Positions 23,666-32,762 of a DNA stretch of 64,000 nucleotides are shown here, one piece after another. A program made the position numbers and the translations under genes. Numbering within the stretch: position 1 is the stretch's first letter; every line of letters starts with the position of its first letter. Source of the DNA: Streptomyces xanthophaeus (GTDB lineage: Bacteria > Actinomycetota > Actinomycetes > Streptomycetales > Streptomycetaceae); NCBI RefSeq assembly GCF_030440515.1, contig NZ_CP076543.1, positions 5,094,501 through 5,158,500 of the forward strand. Reading direction: 5' to 3'. The notes under the pieces were generated by a model. It saw only the letters and a list, made by a program, of their open reading frames with translations. It was not told the origin of the DNA and did not search any database.

Positions 23666-24463
23666 GTGCTCTCACGCCTCTCGCGTCTGCCGCGTCCCGC
23701 CGCCCTGGCCGTCTGCGCCGTGCCCGTGCTCGGGCTCTTCGCCGCCGCGGCCTTTGCGCCGCTGCCCTTCGTGGTCGCCATTCCCGGGCTCACGGCCGAC
23801 GTTCTGGGCTCCGATCAGGGCAAGCCGGTCATCACCGTGACCGGCGCCCCGGTCCGGGACACCAAGGGCGAGCTGCGGATGACCACCATCCGGGCCACCG
23901 GCCCGTCCTCGACCATGAAGCTGCACGAGCTGATCGGTCACTGGTTCAAGACCGATCAGGCGGTCATGCCCCGGGAGGCCGTCTACTCCTCCGGCGGAAG
24001 CGACGAGGAGATCGAGAAGCACAACCTGGAGGAAATGTCCAAGTCGCAGTCGGCCGCCACCGACGCGGCGCTCGGCTTCCTCCACAAGGACCCCAAGGAC
24101 GTGAAGGTCGAGCTCAACCTCGCCGACGTCGGCGGCCCGAGCGCCGGACTCCTCTTCTCCCTCGGCATCGTCGACAAGCTCGACGGTGACGGCAGCGGCG
24201 GCGATCTCACCGGCGGTCGCAGCATCGCCGGTACGGGCACCATCACCGCCGACGGCAAGGTTGGCGCGGTCGGCGGGGTGGCCCTGAAGACCCAGGCCGC
24301 GCGGCGTGACGGGGCGAGCGTGTTCCTCGTACCGAAGGCCGAGTGCGCGGACGCCCTGTCGGAACTCCCCGAGGGGCTGCGGCTGGTCCCCGTCACCTCG
24401 CTGACGGATGCGGTGAACTCTCTTCGCGCACTGAACCGGGGAGAGCCGGCTCCGTCCTGCTGA
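23666..24463 (+). CDS. secreted or membrane-anchored Lon-type (S16) peptidase
   Basis: 265 residues with an N-terminal membrane helix/signal anchor (residues ~9-40) and an extracytoplasmic domain ending in an S16 Lon protease fold: catalytic Ser159 in VGGPSAGLLFSLG and Lys208 in GGVALKTQAARRDGA. It resembles YlbL-type proteins but has no PDZ domain between anchor and protease. GTG start at 23666 lies 8 bases after a TAGATT box, so it may be translated from a leaderless transcript. Its 3' end overlaps the convergent MFS gene by 71 bases. The substrate is unknown. Confidence 0.85.
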   Translation: MLSRLSRLPRPAALAVCAVPVLGLFAAAAFAPLPFVVAIPGLTADVLGSDQGKPVITVTGAPVRDTKGELRMTTIRATGPSSTMKLHELIGHWFKTDQAVMPREAVYSSGGSDEEIEKHNLEEMSKSQSAATDAALGFLHKDPKDVKVELNLADVGGPSAGLLFSLGIVDKLDGDGSGGDLTGGRSIAGTGTITADGKVGAVGGVALKTQAARRDGASVFLVPKAECADALSELPEGLRLVPVTSLTDAVNSLRALNRGEPAPSC

Positions 24464-25733
24464 CGGCCGGCGCCCCGTCCAGTCCACGCCAGGCCGGGAA
24501 GACCATCGGGGCGAGCGTCGTCAGCAGATATGTGCCGCCGAACAGCAGCAGCGCGGTGGTGACCCCGAACCCGTCGACCAGCAGGCCCGCGGCGAGTCCG
24601 CCCATCGGCATGGTCAGCTCGCAGCCAGCCGTGGCCACGCCCGAGACGCGGCTGCGCAGCGCTTCCGGCACCTGCTCGTACATGACCGTGGTCAGGATCG
24701 GATTGAGCATGCCCGCGCCCAGGCCGGCCAGGGCCATCGTCACCGCGAGCGGCAGGGTCGTGTCGGTGAGGGCGGCCACCACGTACCGGGTCGCCCCGGA
24801 GAGCAGGAAGGCCGCCGTGAACACCGTGCGGCGCGGGAACCGCTCGCCCCACATCCCGTAGAGCAGGGCGCCCAGCAGGGCGAAGCCTCCGAAGAGGGAG
24901 ATCATCAGGCCGATCGAGGTGGCGCCGCCGAGGGCCTCCCGGCCGTGCACCGGCAGCAGGACCGAGGACCAGCCCTGGTCCAGCCCGTTGGTCATCATGA
25001 CCATCACCGTGACGCCCAGCAGCAGCCGGGTACGGGTCATGAAGGCCCAGCCCTCGGCGAGTTCGGCGCGGTACGCCTTGAGGGAGACCTTCCCGCCGGT
25101 GCGCTGCGGTTCGGCGGCCGGCACCGCGCGCAGGAAGGCGGCGACGAGCAGCGCCGACGCCCCGAAGGTCGCCGCGTCCAGCAGCAGTACGGTCTCGGCG
25201 CCGAACGCCGCGATGAGCAGTCCGGCCACCGCGGCCCCGATCATCCGGGCGCCGCGCGAGACCGCGTCGTAGAGGCCGGCCGCCCGGGTGATGGTGGTGC
25301 CGGCGTGCTCGGCGAGATTCGGCAGGAGAACGGCCCGGGCGGTCAGGCCCGGGGTGTGCACCAGGCCGCCGACGGCCATCAGCGCGCACAGCATCCAGAA
25401 CTCCAGCACGTCCGTGTAGTGCAGCAGCGGGATCGCGCCGACCGACAGGCCGCTGATCAGGTCGGAGGCGACGGAGACCCGGCGGCGGCCGATCCGGTCG
25501 ATGACCGGTCCGCCGATCAGGGCGGCCACGATGACGGGCAGGGTGGCGCAGAAGGCGACGACCCCGGCCCGGCCGGCGCTGCCCGTGGTCTGGAGCACGA
25601 ACCACGGCACGCCGATGAGGGTGAGGGAACTCCCGGCTATGGAGATGGTGTTGGCGGCCAGCACGCCGATCAGAGGGCGCTTGTCGGTACGGCGCTCCGC
25701 GCGGGTCGGCTCGTCGGTCGGTAAGGCGTGCAC
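24393..25733 (-). CDS. MFS efflux transporter with a TTA codon at position 4
   Basis: 446-residue 12-helix major facilitator of the enterobactin-exporter/MFS-3 class (LIGVLAANTISIAGSSLTLI, GGPVIDRIGRRRVSVASDL, GATRYVVAALTDTTLPLAV). The start is GTG 25733, supported by AGAGGAG six bases upstream. Codon 4 is TTA (bases 25722-25724), the rare leucine codon read by the bldA tRNA, which in Streptomyces ties translation to development. The next same-strand gene upstream is an ArsR regulator 645 bases away; this ArsR-MFS pairing is common, but here repeats separate them. The 3' end overlaps the convergent Lon-type gene. Confidence 0.88.
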   Translation of the reverse strand: MHALPTDEPTRAERRTDKRPLIGVLAANTISIAGSSLTLIGVPWFVLQTTGSAGRAGVVAFCATLPVIVAALIGGPVIDRIGRRRVSVASDLISGLSVGAIPLLHYTDVLEFWMLCALMAVGGLVHTPGLTARAVLLPNLAEHAGTTITRAAGLYDAVSRGARMIGAAVAGLLIAAFGAETVLLLDAATFGASALLVAAFLRAVPAAEPQRTGGKVSLKAYRAELAEGWAFMTRTRLLLGVTVMVMMTNGLDQGWSSVLLPVHGREALGGATSIGLMISLFGGFALLGALLYGMWGERFPRRTVFTAAFLLSGATRYVVAALTDTTLPLAVTMALAGLGAGMLNPILTTVMYEQVPEALRSRVSGVATAGCELTMPMGGLAAGLLVDGFGVTTALLLFGGTYLLTTLAPMVFPAWRGLDGAPAVSRTEPALPGSVREESSPHPSAR

Positions 25734-25761
25734 GGTGGACTCCTCTGGGGTGTTCGGTGGT

Positions 25762-25878
25762 GTGCCGGGCTCTGCCCGGACCCGCCGTTGCCCTGCGGGC
25801 GGCTCGGCGGTGTCTTCGGGCGCGCTGCCGTGTGCCGGGCTCTGCCCGGACCCGCGCCTCAAACGCCGGCGAGGCTGG
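25762..25878. repeat. direct repeat plus CCTCAAACGCCGGCG element
   Basis: GTGCCGGGCTCTGCCCGGAC (a hairpin in itself) occurs at 25762 and again at 25831; the second copy runs into CCTCAAACGCCGGCG at 25855. An inverted partner (CCGCCGGCGATTGAGG) lies at ~26169, so the pair brackets the large palindrome in between. Confidence 0.6.
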
Positions 25879-25922
25879 AAGTGGCGGGCTTGTCGGTTGG
25901 TGGCGGGGTGGGGGGCCGGGGC

Positions 25923-26139
25923 GGGGTGTCTCCTCGGCTCGGCGCGTGCGGGTTTGTCTCGGTTGTTCTCGGTGGTTGCGCGCTCGTCCTGCGGGGACAC
26001 CCCGCCCCGTCCCCCCACCCCTCACGCCGTCGAAGCCTGCCGTGGGGCGGGGACACGCAGGAGGGTCCCCGCAGGACGAGGCGCGACCACGGCCGTCTGG
26101 CCGTGACAAGCCCGAACGCGCCGAGCCGAGGAGACCCTC
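25923..26139. repeat. large composite palindrome, locus A: two ~80-bp hairpin units head to head
   Basis: Unit A-left (25923-26003) and unit A-right (26061-26139) are imperfect inverted copies of each other around a 57-bp centre. Each unit also has its own terminal inverted repeats (GGGGTGTCTCC...GGGGACACCCC in A-left; GAGGGTCCCC...GGAGACCCTC in A-right). Both share CTCCTCGGCTCGGCGCGT and CTCGTCCTGCGGGGAC blocks with a variable middle. The same composite, in inverse orientation, is at 62356-62591. It lies between arsR and the MFS gene. No transposase is present. Confidence 0.85.
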
Positions 26140-26196
26140 GTGCGGGGCACCGCCCCACCCTTTGAAGCCCCGCCGGCGATTGAGGCGACCCACCAC

Positions 26197-26355
26197 GGCA
26201 GGAGGGGTCCGTGCCGCCGAGCCGGCTGCCAAGCCCTCGGCAGGAGGGGTCCGTGCCGCCGAGCCGGCTGCCAAGCCATCGGCAGGAGGGGTCCGTGCCG
26301 CCGAGCCGGCTGCCAAGCCCTCGGCAGGAGGGGTCCGTGCCGCCGAGCCGACCGC
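26197..26355. repeat. 42-bp tandem repeat, 3.8 copies
   Basis: Units start at 26197, 26239, 26281 and 26323; they begin GGCAGGAGGGGTCCGTGCCG and differ at only one base (cctc/catc) among complete copies. The fourth copy breaks down after 29 bases into GAGCCGACCGCC repeats. The period is a multiple of three, so all frames stay open, but no start, codon bias or family supports a gene. It lies just downstream of the arsR stop. Confidence 0.85.
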
Positions 26356-26377
26356 CGAGCCGACCGCCGGGACCCCG

Positions 26378-26977
26378 CTACCCCGAGGCTTCGCGAGGAA
26401 AGGCGTGTGTGTGGACGCGGACCGCCTTCGTGTCCTGCGAGGCCGGCAGGTCGCGGTAGCTGTTGATCAGGTCGTGCATCTTGTGGATCAGCTCGTGGCT
26501 CTGCGCGGGAGTCAGGTGCAGGGTGAAGTCGCTCATGTCCGCACCGCGCCGCCACTCCGTCGGCCAGTTGTGGGCGTTGCCGAGCCAGGTGCTCAGCTCC
26601 TGCGTGTGGATCGTCGCGATCTCGTGCAGGAAGAGATCCGCCGCACCGCGCACGGCGGGGTCCTCGTCGAGCGTCAGTGTCTCGTCGAACGCCGTGCCGT
26701 CGTACGCGGCCCGCCACCAGCGTTCGCGGCCCTTGCCGTGCTCGGGAGCGTCCTCGACGAACCCGTGCGCCGCGAGCTGGCGCAGGTGGTAGCTGGTGGC
26801 TCCGCTCGACTCCCCGAACCGGCCCGCCAGTTGGGAGGCGGTCGCGGGGCCGTCGTGGCGCAGTGCGCCCAGCAGGCGGATGCGCAGGGGGTGGGCGAGG
26901 CCCCGCAGCGAACGGGCGTCGAGCGTACGGACGTTGGGCTCTGCTGGCCCCGCAGGTTCTACCGGCTTTTCGGGCAT
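26378..26977 (-). CDS. ArsR-type winged-helix transcriptional regulator
   Basis: 199 residues. The N-terminal HTH is classical: LDARSLRGLAHPLRIRLLGA, then DGPATASQLAGRFGESSGAT, SYHLRQLAAHGFVEDAP and the wing GRERWWRAAYDGTAFDET. The C-terminal ~100 residues are a helical ligand or dimerisation domain, longer than in metal sensors and without Cys metal ligands, so a small-molecule or drug sensor is more likely. Start ATG 26977 (MPEKPVEP). A TTGCAAAG/CTTTGCAA palindrome lies immediately upstream. It probably controls itself and the MFS exporter downstream on the same strand. Confidence 0.88.
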   Translation of the reverse strand: MPEKPVEPAGPAEPNVRTLDARSLRGLAHPLRIRLLGALRHDGPATASQLAGRFGESSGATSYHLRQLAAHGFVEDAPEHGKGRERWWRAAYDGTAFDETLTLDEDPAVRGAADLFLHEIATIHTQELSTWLGNAHNWPTEWRRGADMSDFTLHLTPAQSHELIHKMHDLINSYRDLPASQDTKAVRVHTHAFPREASG

Positions 26978-26992
26978 GGCTCGACGATAGGC

Positions 26993-27026
26993 TTGCAAAG
27001 ATCTATGTGCAAGGGTTTCTTTGCAA
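26993..27026. promoter_or_regulatory. ArsR operator-like inverted repeat
   Basis: TTGCAAAG and CTTTGCAA form perfect 8-bp arms 18 bases apart, 16 bases upstream of the arsR ATG; a half-site-like GTGCAAGG lies between them. The A/T-rich arms stand out in this GC-rich DNA and overlap the expected promoter, fitting autoregulation. Confidence 0.6.
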
Positions 27027-27041
27027 CGCCTTCTTGGGATG

Positions 27042-27521
27042 TCAGGTCCGGGTGTCGTCCTCCGCCGCCTGCTCCACCAGTGGGATGATCCGCAGCGGTA
27101 CGGGGTTCTCCATCACGATCGCCGTCGAGGCCCGCACGATCCCCTCGAAGCCGACGACCCGGTCGATCACCCGCTGGAGGTCGGCGTTGGACCGGGCCAC
27201 CAGCCGGCACAGCATGTCCCCGTGCCCCGTGGTGGTGTGCAGCTCCAGCACCTCCGGCACCCCGTTCAGGTGCGCCCGTACGTCCGCCCCCTGTCCCTGC
27301 TTGATCTCCAGCGTCGCGAACGCGGTCACCGGATACCCGAGCGCCGTCGGGTCGACCTGCGGGCCGAACCCGCGGATGACCCCGTTCGACTGGAGCCGGT
27401 CCAGGCGGGCCTGCACCGTCCCACGGGCCACCCCGAGCCGCCGCGAGGCCTCCAGGACCCCGATCCGCGGCTCGCGGGCGAGCAGGACGATGAGCCGGCC
27501 GTCGAGTTCGTCGATGCCCAT
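27042..27521 (-). CDS. Lrp/AsnC family transcriptional regulator
   Basis: 159 residues: AsnC-type HTH (IDELDGRLIVLLAREPRIGV, ASRRLGVARGTVQARLDRLQ, GVIRGFGPQVDPTALGYPV) followed by the RAM amino-acid-binding domain (AFATLEIKQGQ, PEVLELHTTTGHGDMLCRLV). It is divergent from hppD with 141 bases between the starts, so it very likely regulates that tyrosine-catabolism gene in response to an amino acid or its keto acid. ATG start 27521. Confidence 0.92.
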   Translation of the reverse strand: MGIDELDGRLIVLLAREPRIGVLEASRRLGVARGTVQARLDRLQSNGVIRGFGPQVDPTALGYPVTAFATLEIKQGQGADVRAHLNGVPEVLELHTTTGHGDMLCRLVARSNADLQRVIDRVVGFEGIVRASTAIVMENPVPLRIIPLVEQAAEDDTRT

Positions 27522-27615
27522 GGATGCCTCCGGGTGCCCACGCGTGCTCGCGAGTGGTCATAGTGCACAGATGTTTCACACAGCCTGCGGTCATCCTGGT
27601 CAGTTTGTACAGCCA

Positions 27616-28808
<1,193 letters not shown>

Positions 28809-28898
28809 CCTCCGGCTCGGCCCGCAGCTTTCGACGCGCTGCACGCACCGCTCCGGTGCACCGCAGCGGGTCTTCACGACACGGCCCGAGGGGGGCCT

Positions 28899-28928
28899 GG
28901 CGCCGCACCCGTTCCCGGGTGCGGCGCC
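28899..28928. terminator. bidirectional terminator between hppD and the TPR gene
   Basis: Perfect 13-bp arms GGCGCCGCACCCG and CGGGTGCGGCGCC with a 4-base loop, between two convergent genes. Confidence 0.85.
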
Positions 28929-28951
28929 GCTGTGTTCTCCGCAGGCGGGGT

Positions 28952-30451
28952 TCAGTGCCCCGTCGGCTTCGGGGACGGCTTCGCCGACGGCGTCGGCTTC
29001 GCCGCCTTCGGGAGTTCCGGTTCCACCCACGGAGCGGTCGGCCGGATGTTCTCCGGGCCCCCCGGCGGCGGCTGCGCGATCGACGCCAGGGCCTGCTTCG
29101 CCACCGGCCCGCGCAGCGGCGAGAAGTGCGGGTTCGTCCGCATGGCCTCCTGGAAGTGGCGGCGGGCCGCCTCCTCGTCACCGAGGCCGCGTTCGATCAT
29201 CGCCCGGTGGAAGGCGAAGTCGGCGCTGCGCAGCCCCGGCTCCGTGGCCTTCTTCGCGTACTCCAGCGCCGCCGCGTCCTCGCCGGTCTGGTGCAGCGCC
29301 CACCCCAGCGCGTCCGCGACCTGCACGCTCTTGTGCCGCGACCACTCCTGCGACAGGCGCCGCACGGCCGCCGTCGCATCTCCGTGGTCCGCCTCGTACA
29401 GGCCGAGGAGCACCGCGTCGTCGACCCCGTTCCTGCTGTCCCGGGCCACCATCGTCGTCAGCGCCTCGTACTGGGTGCGCGCCTCCGGCCCCCGGCCCAG
29501 CGAGTCCAGCAGTTCCCCGAGCTCCCGCGCCAGCTGCGGCACCGCCGACCGGCCCAGCGCCAGCCGGTAGTCCCGTACCGCCTCCCCGCCGCGCCCCAGG
29601 GCGGCCAGCGCGCGGGCCCGGCCGCCGAGGGCCTCCGCCTGTGCCGGATCCGTCCGCAGCGCGCCCTCGTACTGCCGCAGCGCCTCGGCCGGGTCGCCCC
29701 GCTCCCAGGACAGCTCCCCGAGGCGGAACAGCGCGTACGCCTTCTCCGCCGGGGCCTTCGCCGCGCCCGCCGCGTGCTCCATCGCCACCACCGCGTCCTC
29801 GCGCCAGCCGCGGTCCCGGTAGACCTGCGAGGCCCTGACGTACGCGGCCAGGCCCGGCCGGATGTCCAGCAGCAGCTCCATCGCCTTCTGCGCGCCCTTG
29901 TAGTCGCCGAGACCGGTGTACGCGTCCACCAGCACCGGGTACGCCGTCCACCGCTTGGGCGCCTGCGCCCGTACGAGCTCGCCCCACTTGCGGGCCGTCC
30001 CGAAGTCCCGCCGGGCATTGGCCAGCGCGCCCATGCCCGTCATCGCGTCGAAGTTGCCCTTCTCGGCCGGCCGGACCTCCAGCGAGCGTTTCAGGGCCTT
30101 CTCCGCCTTCGGGAACCAGCCGGAATCGGCCGTCCGCCGCGCCTGTTCGAGGTACGCGGAGCCGAGCACCGCCCAGGAGGCCTCGTCGTCCGGATGTGCC
30201 GCGAGCCACTTCTCCCGGTCCGCCACCAGCGCCGTCAGGTCCACCACCGCGGCGGGCGCGCCCATGCCCACCGCCGACGCGGCGCGCTCGCCCGGCTCCG
30301 GCGGACGGGCATCGTCACCGGTCCTGGCAGGCCGGATCAGCAGGGCCCCGGCGATCAGGACCACGGCGACCGCGGCCGCCACGAGCGTCTTGCGGCCGGT
30401 GAAGGTCACGGGCGGCGCCGGCGTCTGCGATTCCTCGTCGATACGGTCCAT
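28952..30451 (-). CDS. membrane-anchored tetratricopeptide repeat protein
   Basis: 499 residues. One N-terminal membrane helix (TLVAAAVAVVLIAGALLI, residues ~21-39) with the rest outside, built of TPR helices: WAVLGSAYLEQARR, AYPVLVDAYTGLGDYKGAQK, YALFRLGELSWERGDPAEAL, ALGGRARALAALGRGGEAV, SADFAFHRAMIERGLGDEEA. The tail is Pro/Lys-rich. TPR arrays mediate protein contacts, and no enzyme domain is seen. ATG start 30451 (MDRIDEESQT) is preferred over upstream in-frame extensions. It is divergent from the FAD oxidase gene. Confidence 0.85.
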   Translation of the reverse strand: MDRIDEESQTPAPPVTFTGRKTLVAAAVAVVLIAGALLIRPARTGDDARPPEPGERAASAVGMGAPAAVVDLTALVADREKWLAAHPDDEASWAVLGSAYLEQARRTADSGWFPKAEKALKRSLEVRPAEKGNFDAMTGMGALANARRDFGTARKWGELVRAQAPKRWTAYPVLVDAYTGLGDYKGAQKAMELLLDIRPGLAAYVRASQVYRDRGWREDAVVAMEHAAGAAKAPAEKAYALFRLGELSWERGDPAEALRQYEGALRTDPAQAEALGGRARALAALGRGGEAVRDYRLALGRSAVPQLARELGELLDSLGRGPEARTQYEALTTMVARDSRNGVDDAVLLGLYEADHGDATAAVRRLSQEWSRHKSVQVADALGWALHQTGEDAAALEYAKKATEPGLRSADFAFHRAMIERGLGDEEAARRHFQEAMRTNPHFSPLRGPVAKQALASIAQPPPGGPENIRPTAPWVEPELPKAAKPTPSAKPSPKPTGH

Positions 30452-30547
30452 GGGGTCACTGTGCGTCAATATGAAGAGCTCGCCGAGGTGTCCGAAGGGG
30501 AGCGCGGCCGTGTTCACACCGATGGCCCCGGCTGCCACGCTGGTCCC

Positions 30548-31930
30548 ATGGATGACGATCTCTTCGCACGTCTGCGGGCCGGCCTGCTCGAAGGGCTCCC
30601 CGCCGAGGCCCTGCTCACCGACCCCCAGGTGACCACCTCCTACGCCACCGACATGGCCAGCTTCTGCGCCGCCGGCACGCCGGCCGCCGTCGTCCTGCCC
30701 CGGACCGTGGAACAGGTCCAGCACGTCCTGCGCACCGCCACGGCCCTGCGGATCCCCGTGGTCCCGCAGGGCGCCCGGACGGGCCTGTCGGGCGGAGCCA
30801 ACGCCTCCGACGGCTGCATCGTGCTCTCGCTCGTCAAGATGGACCGGATCCTGGAGATCAGCGCCGTCGACCGGATCGCCGTGGTCGAGCCGGGCGTGGT
30901 CAACGCCGTGCTCTCACGGGCCGTCGCCGAACAGGGCCTGTACTACCCGCCCGACCCCTCCAGCTGGGAACAGTGCACCATCGGCGGCAACATCGGCACC
31001 GCCTCGGGCGGCCTGTGCTGCGTCAAGTACGGGGTCACCGCCGAGTACGTGCTCGGCCTCGACGTCGTCCTGGCAGACGGGCGGCTGCTGCGCACGGGCC
31101 GGCGCACCGCCAAGGGCGTGGCGGGATATGACCTCACCCGGCTCTTCGTGGGCTCCGAGGGCAGCCTGGGCGTGGTCGTCCAGGCCGTCCTCGCGCTGCG
31201 CCCCGCACCGCCCCGGCAGCTGGCGCTGGCCGCCGAGTTCCCCTCCGTCGCGGCCGCCTGCGAGGCCGTCTGCGCCGTCATGGAGGCGGGTCTGACCCCC
31301 TCGCTGCTGGAGCTGATGGACCGGACGACCGTCCGGGCCGTCAACGCCCTCGGGAAGATGGGCCTGCCCGAGGCCACGGAGGCCCTGCTGCTGGCCGCCT
31401 TCGACACCCCGCACGCCCCCGGGGACCTCGCGGCCGTGGGGGAGCTGTGCACGGCCGCCGGAGCCACCGCCGTCGTCCCCGCCGAGGACGAGGCGGAGTC
31501 CGAACTGCTGCTCCAGGCCCGCCGGATGTCCTTCCCCGCGCTGGAGGCGCTGCGGCCGGCGACGATGATCGACGACGTGTGCGTACCGCGCTCGCGGCTC
31601 GGCGAGATGCTGGACGGTACGGCCGCCATCGCCCGCGCCCAGGACCTGCTCATCGGGGTCGTGGCGCACGCCGGAGACGGCAACACCCACCCGATCGTCT
31701 GCTTCGACCCCGCCGACGAGGACGAGACGCGGCGCGCCCGCGAGTCGTTCGGCGCGATCATGGCGCTGGGACTGGAACTGGGCGGGACCATCACCGGAGA
31801 GCACGGTGTCGGTGTGCTGAAGAAGGAGTGGCTGGCCCGCGAACTCGGCCCGGTGGGGCTGGAGATGCAGCGGGCCGTCAAGCAGGCCTTCGACCCGCTC
31901 GGGCTGCTCAATCCCGGCAAGCTCTTCTGA
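30548..31930 (+). CDS. FAD-linked oxidase, glycolate oxidase (GlcD)-like
   Basis: 460-residue VAO/PCMH-type flavoprotein oxidising a 2-hydroxy acid such as glycolate or D-lactate. FAD-binding features: PVVPQGARTGLSGGANAS near residue 80, PPDPSSWEQCTIGGNIGTAS near 140, and KGVAGYDLTRLFVGSEGSLG near 195. The C-terminal substrate domain carries GVVAHAGDGNTHPIV and the GTITGEHGVGVLKKEWL signature, ending FDPLGLLNPGKLF. Start ATG 30548. No GlcE/GlcF partner lies nearby, so it may act alone as D-lactate dehydrogenases do. Confidence 0.92.
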   Translation: MDDDLFARLRAGLLEGLPAEALLTDPQVTTSYATDMASFCAAGTPAAVVLPRTVEQVQHVLRTATALRIPVVPQGARTGLSGGANASDGCIVLSLVKMDRILEISAVDRIAVVEPGVVNAVLSRAVAEQGLYYPPDPSSWEQCTIGGNIGTASGGLCCVKYGVTAEYVLGLDVVLADGRLLRTGRRTAKGVAGYDLTRLFVGSEGSLGVVVQAVLALRPAPPRQLALAAEFPSVAAACEAVCAVMEAGLTPSLLELMDRTTVRAVNALGKMGLPEATEALLLAAFDTPHAPGDLAAVGELCTAAGATAVVPAEDEAESELLLQARRMSFPALEALRPATMIDDVCVPRSRLGEMLDGTAAIARAQDLLIGVVAHAGDGNTHPIVCFDPADEDETRRARESFGAIMALGLELGGTITGEHGVGVLKKEWLARELGPVGLEMQRAVKQAFDPLGLLNPGKLF

Positions 31931-32025
31931 CGCCTCGCGCCGGGTGCGGCCGGTGCGGCCGGGGCCGGCGGGCGTGCCGGGGCCGGTCGGCGTGCGGGGG
32001 CCGGGAGGCGTACGGTCGCCCCGCA

Positions 32026-32505
32026 TCACAGGTCCCCGTCCGCCGACTCGTCCGACGGCCACGGGTCGCGCAGCCACAGGTCGTCGGCCGGGGTCGGGGT
32101 GAGCAGCTCGGCCAGCGCGTCGTCCAGGCCGAGCCGCTCGGTCTCGGTGCCGGGCGGAACGACGCGCAGCGTGCGCTCCAGCCAGGCCGACACGGCGGTC
32201 GCCGGGGCCTCCAGGAGGGCGTCGCCGTCGGGGGAGGTGAGCGCCATGCAGAGCACGGCCTTGTTGTCGACCTTCGTGGGCCAGATCCGGACGTCGCCGT
32301 GGCCGCACGGGCGGAACACCCCCTCGACGAGCAGCTCGCGGGCGAACGTCCAGTTGACGGGGGTGTTCGAGCTGGTGTGGAAGGTGATGTGGACGGCGTA
32401 CGGGTCGTGCGTGAGGTAGAGGAGCCGCGCGGGGACGGGGATGCTGCGCTCGGGGGACAGGACCAGCTTCAGTTCCAGCTCGCGCTCGATGACGGGGTGG
32501 TGCAT
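32026..32505 (-). CDS. ssgG: SsgA-like sporulation and cell-division protein
   Basis: 159-residue member of the SsgA-like proteins, found only in sporulating actinomycetes, which guide septum placement and wall remodelling in aerial hyphae. Family features: ELELKLVLSPERSIPVPARL, DPYAVHITFHTSSNTPVNW, WTFARELLVEGVFRPCGHGD, VRIWPTK and ALLEAPATAVSAWLERTL. It is longer than SsgA/SsgB (about 136 residues) with an acidic tail. The symbol ssgG rests on recalled position (SCO2924 close to hppD in S. coelicolor), so the paralogue is an inference while the family is clear. ATG start 32505 with GTGAGG upstream. Confidence 0.85.
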   Translation of the reverse strand: MHHPVIERELELKLVLSPERSIPVPARLLYLTHDPYAVHITFHTSSNTPVNWTFARELLVEGVFRPCGHGDVRIWPTKVDNKAVLCMALTSPDGDALLEAPATAVSAWLERTLRVVPPGTETERLGLDDALAELLTPTPADDLWLRDPWPSDESADGDL

Positions 32506-32762
32506 GACGGCCTCACTTCGGTTCGGTGCGCGGGGCCGGACGGGGCCCCACAACCGGAGAGAGCGGCAGTGTGCCCGGGTATGACGCGACTTCGGGCAGC
32601 GAACCGGAGATTGGCCGATTTCTTTCGGCTGGCCGAAAACCGTCGTGCAGGGTGACGTTCGCTCGTTTGCTTGGATTCTCCCGTTACCGGACCTGTCGGG
32701 GGGCGGTTCTTGGCTATGGTCCTCCCTTGCACAAGCCTCAAGCCACGATCGGAGTTGGGGAC

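Noticed and set aside
25923..26139. Composite palindrome as an insertion sequence
   Set aside because: Too short for a transposase and no open frame with transposase motifs; kept as a non-autonomous repeat.
26197..26355. Possible small CRISPR array
   Set aside because: The 42-bp units are contiguous with no unique spacers and there are no cas genes nearby.
26140..26466. Possible protein made of 14-residue repeats (GGVRAAEPAAKPSA-type)
   Set aside because: The open frame is a consequence of the 42-bp tandem repeat; there is no start with RBS and all frames are open.
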